A DNA stretch of 64,000 nt, taken from Hirsutella rhossiliensis. Its lineage: Eukaryota > Ascomycota > Sordariomycetes > Hypocreales > Ophiocordycipitaceae. A program made the position numbers and the translations under genes. The DNA is taken from contig NW_025408677.1 of assembly GCF_020360975.1 (NCBI RefSeq), forward strand, positions 992,001 through 1,056,000. Reading direction: 5' to 3'. Below are positions 57,050 to 64,000 of the stretch, piece by piece (positions within the stretch are counted from its first letter, which is position 1; every line of letters begins with the position of its first letter). The notes below the pieces were generated by a model, which saw nothing but the letters and a program-made list of their open reading frames with translations, had not been told where the DNA came from and ran no database searches.

Positions 57050-60000
57050 TTATTTAAGCTATAAATTTAAGGAAAAATCGTTAGTATAGTAAATCCGGCC
57101 TTTATCTTCTTTATAGATTAATAAGGCTAAGACTAACCGTTAGGACCCTCTAACTATCCCTAATAAAAATTAGCTATCCTTAACTTTAGTACTTCCCTCG
57201 ATATCTATAATATACTCTTACGATTCTAGTCCTTTAAGAAAGCACGAAGGGTATATCTTATTACTAGGGAATTATCTATATAGATAGAGGGATATAGAAG
57301 GGTAAATTTCACGATAGAATTACCTAATAGGTCTATATAAATTCTTTAATAAAAAAGGGTAGCTTTTTACCTTTAATTTTTAATAAGCTTAATTTTCTTC
57401 CGCTTTCTTTAAGGGGAAGGAATCTTCTAGGATACGACGTCTAAGCCTATAAAGCTAGTCTAGAAGAATTAGACTATTAGGCTTATTAAGGGAAAATTCG
57501 GTTAATTTATTCTTAAATTCTAACCTATCTTTAGGAAGGAATCTCTTAAGAAATTAGCTTTCCTTACTTAAAGGAGGGTAGGTTCTAAGGACCCTCTTTT
57601 AGTAGCTTAAGGAGACGGCCTTCTTTAGTATATATAACTTAGTTACTAAGGCCCCTTAGCTTTATATAAGCTAGGCTAATAATAAGGAGTATAAATAAGG
57701 GGCCTAAAAACTATCGAATATAAATACTATAGCTAAGGAAAGACTAAGAGATAAATTTCTAGACGAACCCCTTTACGGCCGGACTAGCTATATAAAGAAA
57801 TTTAGGTTAACTAGACTAATATCTCTAAGGATTAAGAAAGCTTTATTAAGGTAATAAATTTTATAGATGCTTTTTTAAGGATAGTTTTCCCTTATTTCTT
57901 ATAGACCTACCTAAGTAAGTATAACTAGTCTACCCTCTAGGAATTCGTTAACTAGATAAAATCCTACTTTAGCTATAAGGTAAAGAAGATACGGTCTAAT
58001 AGAGAGCTATTTATAAAGGATATCTTAAATTAGCTTCGAAAAAGAAGTATTTTACCCTTCTTATTAGCACCGAATACCTAGGCCTAAAATAGAGGGGTAG
58101 AGAGATTAAGGGGTTACTATAATAAAAAGGGCCTATATAATAAGACTTACTATAAAGCTTCCCTATAACCTTTAAAGGGAAGTCGTTAAGACCGCCTATT
58201 ACCTTTAGAACTAGACCCTAAGGGACCTTAGGAGCCTAAGGGACTATAGGGACCTAAAGACCCTTATTAAGACCTAAGGAATAGACTAGAAATTACCCCT
58301 CGAGCTCTTTATAAAAAAGAGGGCCTCGCTAGCCTACCTTTATACCTATAGCTATAAGGTATACGTAAAAACTACCGATATATAGCTAAAAAGAAAAAAG
58401 AAAAGAAAGCTTAATCTTAGAGCCTTTATTAGTTACCTTATTAGTTATAATTTTATAAATATCTTTTAGATCTAGATTCTTCTTTTATAGAAGGTTATTT
58501 CGACTTAGGATATAATTTTCGATAAATCTAGCTTCTTTAATAGAAAGAGGGATTAATAGCCCCTCTTACTCTTATAACGTTAGCTAATTTAAAAGATCTA
58601 AATCCCCCCTTTTTAATAGATATAAGAAGAGGTCCTAGATAAGGAAATAGAAGAAGAAACTAATATTAAAGTAGTCGAGGATAACGCTAACTTTAAAGAA
58701 AAAGAGGAAGCTACTAAATTAAATAATCTAAATAAAGAAGGAGACTATAGGAAAGCGGTAAAGCTAGATTACGCCTACCTCCCTATGCCTCCTACTATAT
58801 AAGAAGAAGATCTAAAAGTAGCTTTTTCTATTAGTCTTCCTATCTCGACCCTTAAGGGGGTAGGAAAGGCACCTCTCTTAAAGGATTACCTAGCTACCTT
58901 TCTATGCCTACTTTAAGAAGTAAAGGAAGGTATAGGGCCTAATACTAAAGAAGACTAATTTCTCCCTTATTTTAATTGTTTTTCTAACTTTTACTTAATA
59001 CTAATAAAAGACGGTTCTTATAGAGCGTTTATAATAGGCTAGCTCTTTAAGTTATAGCTATTAGTAAGGAAGGTATATAAAAGAGACCTCCTAGACCTAC
59101 TAGTAAATTAAAAGTAGCTAGAAAAACACCCCTTTAAAGACTAGTTTTTCTAGGCCTAGAAAGACTATATAGCCTTATATAAAGAGATAGGGTCTTTTAA
59201 AGAGGTTCTTAAGGAAAGGGTAAGAAGAAAATAAGTCCTTAGCTATAAGTAGGACTTTATTTATAAGACTAATAAATATAGCTTCCTTTAAAAGTATAAG
59301 GCTAGGCTAGTTATATATAGGAACTAGTAGGAAAAAGGGGATCTTCTTACTAAGGTAACTACTATAGTAAGGATATCTTTTTAAACCCTTATAGCTATAG
59401 TAGTAGAATTCGACCTTAAACTTAATTAAATAGATATAGTTAACGCCTTTATTAACTACTTACTTAAGGAAAAAGAAGTTATTTATATATGCCTTTTACT
59501 AAGCTTTTAATAGCTAGGAAAGGTTCTATAGCTTAGGAAAGCTTTATATAGACTATAAAGATTACCCTTTCTTTAGTAATAGTATTTAATAGGTTGCCTT
59601 AAATCCCTAGGCTTTAAGAAAGTCCCTTAGGAACTATATATAATATAGAAGGGTAAAATTACGGTCTTTTTCTATATCGATAATATTATCTAAGCTTACC
59701 TAAAAGAGAAAGAAGTTACTTTTAAGGAAGCTATATAAGGCCTATAATAAAGGTATAAGATAACTAAGCTAAGGGAGCTAAAGTAGTTCCTAGGGATATA
59801 AATCCTTTAGAATAGGTCTTAACGGACTATCTAGCTTACCTAAGACGCCTATATCGATAGGGTCGCTTTTAAATTCCTCCTTAATTCCCTTAATAAGAAG
59901 CTTCCCTCTATACTTATATTAAATAAAGAGATTTTACTTAATCTATCCTTATAAGCTAGGGAGTAAGAAAAATACTAATATTAATAGGTAGGCTCCTTGC

Positions 60001-60448
60001 TTTTTTTAATTTATTTCTACTAGACCGGATATCTCTTTTATAGTCTCTTAGATAACTAAGTATAACTAAAATCCTAGCCCTAGGTATTAAAAAGTAGTAG
60101 ATAGAGCTATCCTTTATCTTTATTTAATAAGATTATATAGTCTATACTTAGGAGGGTAAGAAAGAAAGAAATTAGCTACTAAAATCTTCTTTTATTTAAG
60201 CGATTTATCCTTTATAGATAATTCCTTAGATAGAAAGAGCTTATAAGGGTATATTATATCCCTTTTTAGAGGAACTATTACTTAAAGAGCTTCGAAATAA
60301 GCTACTATTATAACTTTTAATATAGAGGTAGAGCTACTAGCTCTTTTAAAAGCGTTAAAAAAAGCGATTTTCCTTAGCTAGCTACTAATATCTTTATAAC
60401 TATAAATTCTATCCCTATTAGCTATAGAATACGATAATATATAGACTA
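57050..60448 (+). pseudogene. Copia-4 pol (protease, integrase, RT, RNase H start)
   Basis: Protease remnant at 57,173-57,215, integrase at about 57,400-58,450, RT at about 59,340-59,830 with VFFYIDNI (YVDD changed by RIP) near 59,666-59,690, and RNase H from about 60,050. It is interrupted at 60,448 by the DNA transposon and resumes at 62,538. Confidence 0.75.
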
Positions 60449-60494
60449 CCATGCCCCACCCCCCTTTCGGTAACACCCACCTTTCGGTAGCGCA
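60449..60494 (+). repeat. Left terminal inverted repeat of the Fot1-type element
   Basis: 46 bp, begins ccatgcccca. Contains two copies of cctttcggta 15 to 16 bases apart (likely transposase sites). Confidence 0.95.
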
Positions 60495-61261
60495 TTAGAA
60501 AATATCCCCACCAAAAACCATCAATTTCACTTACACGGATTCCAGCCAGCTTTGAAGATATTCACAAGCCGTCACTTGGAGTAGATAGTGGATTGATTGA
60601 ATTCTACTTTTCGATGGTTGAATGTTTGTACAGGGGTCTGCGGCCTGTGCGTACCTTGCACGCGAAATTACCATCCAACCCCCTAATCTCCTTCCGCCTC
60701 CTGACGATGATTCTTCTCGTTATTCCTCCACCACATGACCAAAATGACCTTAAAGCGGCCTCGGAGTATTTATACGGAGGATATTATGGCTAATGCGATA
60801 ATTGATGTCACAAAAAACGGCTTGTCGCAGTACCGCGCCGCCCAAAAGTATGACATACCTCAGCAGTCTATTTCCGACAGACTCAAAGGCCAGGTAGCCC
60901 TGGCTGATCAGATCCAGCCTCGTCAACTCTTGAGTAAGTCTCAGGAAGCTCGCTTGGTTTCTTGGATCCTCCGCCAAGAGTCTCGGCTATGCTCCCTCCA
61001 CAGTCAGATCCGCGCATGTGTGAGGCTCTTATAAAGCAACTGAACAACGAGCGGACAGTGGGGCGCAACTGGGTCTCTAAATTCATCAATCGCCATCCGG
61101 ACATCAAGAACAAGCGTGGGAGACGTCAGGAAGCTAACCGATTTAATGCTTTTACGCCTCGGGCGGTTCACTGGTTCTTCGATATCAGGAAAAGGAGTAT
61201 GGATGGATTAAACCAGAAAATACCGTGAATGTTGACGAAGGCGGTATTATGTCTGGCTTTG

Positions 61262-61314
61262 GTGAGTATTTGGCTTGTCTTTCATTACTTTTACTAACCA
61301 GACTCTTTTGCCAG
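61262..61314 (+). other. Transposase intron 1 (predicted)
   Basis: 53 bases, GTGAGT donor, actaacc branch, ccag acceptor. Splicing joins the catalytic NVDE...SGFG segment to the next in-frame part. Confidence 0.75.
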
Positions 61315-61654
61315 GTTTGGATAGTCTTGTGGTTGGGAGTGCAGACCCAAAACGGAAGGCCCTTCTGAAAGGGCCACAGTCCCGCAACTGGACCTCATTT
61401 ATTGAAGCTATCACCGCGGATGGCCGTGTCCTTACCCTGGCATTATCTTTAAGGGCAAAGAGCTTCAGAAACAGTGGTTCTTGACGGAATTCGGCAAAAT
61501 AGCCGACTGGCATTACATAACGTCGCCCAACGGATGGACGGACAACCATATCGCTATTGAGTGGCTTGAGAGGGTCTATTTGCCCCAGACGCGACCAGCC
61601 GATGCCTCAGATGCTAGACTGATCATATTAGATGGACATGGAAGTCATGCAACG

Positions 61655-61703
61655 GTGCGTTTCTTTATCCACCTCTGTAGGAATTACTGTTAACCGAGAC
61701 CAG
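61655..61703 (+). other. Transposase intron 2 (predicted)
   Basis: 49 bases, GTGCGT donor, gttaacc branch, accag acceptor; lies just after the HGSH motif. Confidence 0.6.
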
Positions 61704-62489
61704 GATGCATGGATGGCCACATGCTTTTGAACAACGTTTATTGCTGTTACCTTCCTGCCCACTGCTCATGGCCTCCAGCCGTTAGATAACGGTGTATTCA
61801 ATGCCTCCAAGGCAGCTTACCGGAAAGAACTTCAGAAATTGACCTGTTTGACCGATTCTGCGCCTGTTCATAAGGTCAATTTTATACGGGCATATGCTAA
61901 AGCGCGCGAGGTTGGAATGACGGCAAAGAATATATTGTCCGGCTGGAGGGTCACTGGGAATTGGCCGATCTCACGATCCAAGGCATTGCGGCATCCAGAA
62001 ATTCACGCGGACATTGTAGAGACGTCTCCAAAGTCCGCGCCATTTTGGGTTCTGATGATACGCCAAGAAACAGCCGCCAGATTCGCGATTTCGGAAAGAA
62101 CAAGACTCCTGGCACCCGGAGACGATACGCCGTGATAGCTAGAGGCTTTGAAGCCCAGAACAGACGCTTGCCGAGCACAGCAACAGAATCGCGAAGCTAG
62201 AGGAAGAAGTGGCCCGGCTGCAGAGAGGCAAGAAGAGGAGAGCAATTCCGAACCCGAACAGACGGTTCATGACTCTCAGTGAAGCTTTGGTGGCTGAGGA
62301 AGCCATTCCCCAAATTAAAAGCCAAGAGATAGCCGTTGTGCTGAATTCTGACACAGAGGAGGAGGCGGTCTCAGAGGTGGAGACAGCTTCAGATCTACGG
62401 AATGATATATTTTTGGTGTTTATAATGTTAAGTTCTGATCATATTTCATGTAGTTCAAATGGTAGACTTTTGGTGGAGAATTTTTCAAT

Positions 62490-62535
62490 TGCGCTACCGA
62501 AAGGTGGGTGTTACCGAAAGGGGGGTGGGGCATGG
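62490..62535 (-). repeat. Right terminal inverted repeat of the Fot1-type element
   Basis: Exact reverse complement of 60,449-60,494. Confidence 0.95.
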
Positions 62536-62537
62536 TA

Positions 62538-63100
62538 TATAAATTCTTATAGAGGAAAATAGTAAGCTATTAACCTAGCTATAGTATATTAATATTTATT
62601 AGTATTAGTTACGCTAAGAGGTCTAAAGGGGACTTATTTTAGTCCGTTAGGTTCTAATAGTATTAATAAAAGCCGATAGTCTTATAAAGCCCTTACTAAA
62701 GTAAAAGCTAGCTATCCTTTTATAGTAAATTAGGCTAGAAGACGTTTAAGAAAAGCTATCCTTAATAGCCCGCCTTAAAAGTCTATAAGAAGAGCTAATA
62801 GCCTATATAAGAAGGTAACGTTTATAGCTAAAGAAGAAGGAAGAGGTTTTTCCCTTTAAAGGGCCCCTTATTTAATTAGGTTTTTCCCTTCTAAGAAGGC
62901 CCCCTTTCTTATAGGACTTTCCCCTCTTTAAGCCCTTATTCCTTAATTAGGTCTAAAAGAGCCTAGGGACCTAAAAGGGCCCTTGCTTTCCTTAGGTAAA
63001 GGGAGAAGTATAGAGCTAAGAACCTCCTCTATACGCTTACTAGCCCGAAGCCGTATTAGCTATACCCTTACTATAAGGGTAAGCTATAGCTAAGGGGGTA
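62538..63100 (+). pseudogene. Copia-4 RNase H end and 3' untranslated part
   Basis: Continues the RNase H relic to about 62,800, then a non-coding segment colinear with Copia-1 45,330-45,063 up to the 3' LTR. Confidence 0.65.
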
Positions 63101-63586
63101 TATCGTAAAGCATAGCTTAATTTCGTAGTTCTTAGAGATATGCCTTAGTAAGAGGGACTAAGGAAGCTAAAAACACTTAGTATAAAAGAAGAAAGAAGGA
63201 GCTAAAAAGAGGTATAAAAAGGAGGGTAGGGGTATAAAGGGAAGTATAAGTAGCGATAGCTTCTTATAGAGGTAGTAAGAAATAAAACGGATATATCGGT
63301 AACGGCTAAAAAGGAGGGGAAAAACTAATAAAAAGCTTTATAGTTAAAAGGATATTAATAGCTTCTTTAAGTAGGATCTTCTTTATTAATTAAGATACTA
63401 GATAGGTATAAAGAAGGGCGTTAAATAAAGGGAATAAGGATAATTAAGGTAATATAATAATTATTCCCCTACTATAATTACTGCCCCTATAAGAATTATA
63501 TATCTTTGCCCTACCTATCTAACCCCTTACTTTTAATTTTTCCTTTATATATTTTATATATACTTATTATATCTCTCTTTATAAGA
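63101..63586 (+). repeat. 3' LTR of Copia-4
   Basis: 486 bp, followed by acttt (63,587-63,591). Confidence 0.85.
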
Positions 63587-63591
63587 ACTTT

Positions 63592-64000
63592 TAGTAGAAA
63601 GCTATTGCCCTTTCTACCTATAAAGTAGATTATATTAGCCTTAGGGAGGTAAATAAAGAAGCTATTTATTTAAATATACTTTTTAAATATATTACTAAGG
63701 ATCTATTTATTAAGATTCTTAATACTATACCTCTTATTTTAACGGATAATACTACTACTATTAAATTAATAGAAAATTCGGAATTTTATAAAAGGTTTAA
63801 GTATATAAGATTAGCTTATTACTATACTAAAACTAGTATAAAAGAAAGGGAAATTAAAGTTTTTTATATTAAATTAAAAGATAATATAGCTATTACTTTT
63901 ACTAAGGAATTAAGACTTAGATTACTCTATAAATTTAAAGACGGTTTATCCTTAAAATAAGTTCCTAAGTAATTAAAAGGGGTTTTTAGATATTTCTTAT
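63592..64000 (+). mobile_element. Copia-3, end of RNase H, running off the window
   Basis: Resumes the RNase H frame split at 55,146. It reads RKAIALSTYKADYISLREV, the normal copia RNase H segment with the conserved acidic residues partly changed. It ends with an ITFTKELRL segment at the C-terminus. The 3' LTR lies beyond the window. Confidence 0.75.

Larger units (their letters stand above)
60735..62400 (+). pseudogene. Fot1/pogo-type transposase, frame-disrupted, with two introns
   Basis: The ATG at 60,735 opens a psq-type helix-turn-helix (TEDIMANAIIDV, QYRAAQKYDIPQQSISDRL) followed by a CENP-B/Tc5-type DNA-binding domain to about 61,190. The DDE_1 domain keeps all three Asp: NVDEGG (61,234), ILDGHGSH (61,631) and QPLDNGVF (61,785). 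Two GT-AG introns fit: 61,262-61,314 (GTGAGT, TTACTAACC branch) and 61,655-61,703 (GTGCGT, GTTAACC branch). The C-terminal part has an Arg-rich coil (LQRGKKRRAIPNP) and an acidic tail. The frame must change near 60,970-61,030, 61,200, 61,437, 61,730-61,770, 62,040 and 62,165; most are consistent with loss of one or two bases. Cuts and pastes DNA at TA sites when intact. It is either recently decayed or mis-assembled. Confidence 0.85.
60449..62535 (+). mobile_element. Fot1/pogo-type Tc1-mariner transposon, not RIPped (2,087 bp)
   Basis: Perfect 46-bp terminal inverted repeats (60,449-60,494 and 62,490-62,535) are flanked by TA (60,47-48 in the last digits: 60,447-60,448, and 62,536-62,537). 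Removing the element and one TA restores the copia RNase H sequence as read in Copia-1 near 45,620. Base composition is normal, in sharp contrast to the RIPped host. One transposase gene inside. Confidence 0.93.
55147..63586 (+). mobile_element. Copia-4: complete RIPped copia element carrying a Fot1-type insertion
   Basis: LTRs 55,147-55,632 and 63,101-63,586 (486 bp each); duplication acttt at 55,142-55,146 and 63,587-63,591. Same family as Copia-1, opposite orientation. Without the nested DNA transposon it is about 6.35 kb, matching Copia-1. Confidence 0.9.

Noticed and set aside
60593..60793. Short ORF at the left end of the Fot1-type element
   Set aside because: It is in a different frame from the HTH domain and ends inside it; the transposase start at 60,735 explains the region.

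Overview
The window is about 64 kb of filamentous-fungal (Pezizomycotina-type) DNA. The evidence is repeat-induced point mutation (RIP): most of the sequence is extremely TA-rich, nearly lacks CA/TG, and its retroelement reading frames are broken almost only at Gln and Trp codons turned into TAG/TAA. Ty1/copia elements, chromodomain-bearing Ty3/gypsy elements, a Tad-like LINE relic, a pogo/Fot1 transposon and a DUF3435 recombinase relic fit the same lineage. The species cannot be named from sequence alone. No rRNA, tRNA or CRISPR was seen.

Layout. 1-8,080 is RIP-degraded: an LTR fragment at the left edge, a complete gag-only LTR element (1,233-3,107), a foldback repeat (3,866-4,320) and a minus-strand DUF3435 tyrosine-recombinase relic (5,560-8,150). 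8,080-14,000 is an island of normal to high GC. It holds the only long host-type gene that looks intact, a 738-codon minus-strand ORF (8,997-11,213) with four copies of one Cys4 module, plus an LTR fragment and a LINE relic. 13,774-36,883 is a nest: a truncated copia; two gag-only element fragments; chromovirus family B on the minus strand, interrupted by a full-length chromovirus A copy (20,382-27,357, TSD cctat); then a second RIPped copia, itself interrupted by a second full-length chromovirus A (36,884-43,856, TSD atatt). 44,107-64,000 is a plus-strand copia (Copia-3) carrying two insertions: Copia-1 (44,589-50,846, minus, TSD ataat, least mutated) and Copia-4 (55,147-63,586, plus, TSD acttt). 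Copia-4 carries an un-RIPped Fot1/pogo transposon (60,449-62,535, TA target).

How the parts relate. Nearly all plus/minus coding potential is retroelement gag-pol inactivated by RIP. The nesting and the target-site duplications give a relative order: the Fot1-like insertion is later than RIP of its host copia, and Copia-1 is younger than Copia-2 to Copia-5. Two items depart from ordinary repeat biology. First, the four-module cysteine-rich protein sits in a GC island between RIPped blocks, a setting typical of fast-evolving accessory or effector-like genes. Second, a convergent antisense gene unit (TATA box, pyrimidine tract, possible leader intron, ORF) lies between the chromodomain and the 3' LTR in both chromovirus A copies, and chromovirus B seems to have an analogous antisense block.

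Limits: everything was read by eye. Domain calls on RIPped DNA rest on translating through RIP-type stops, and boundaries without a stated TSD are approximate.
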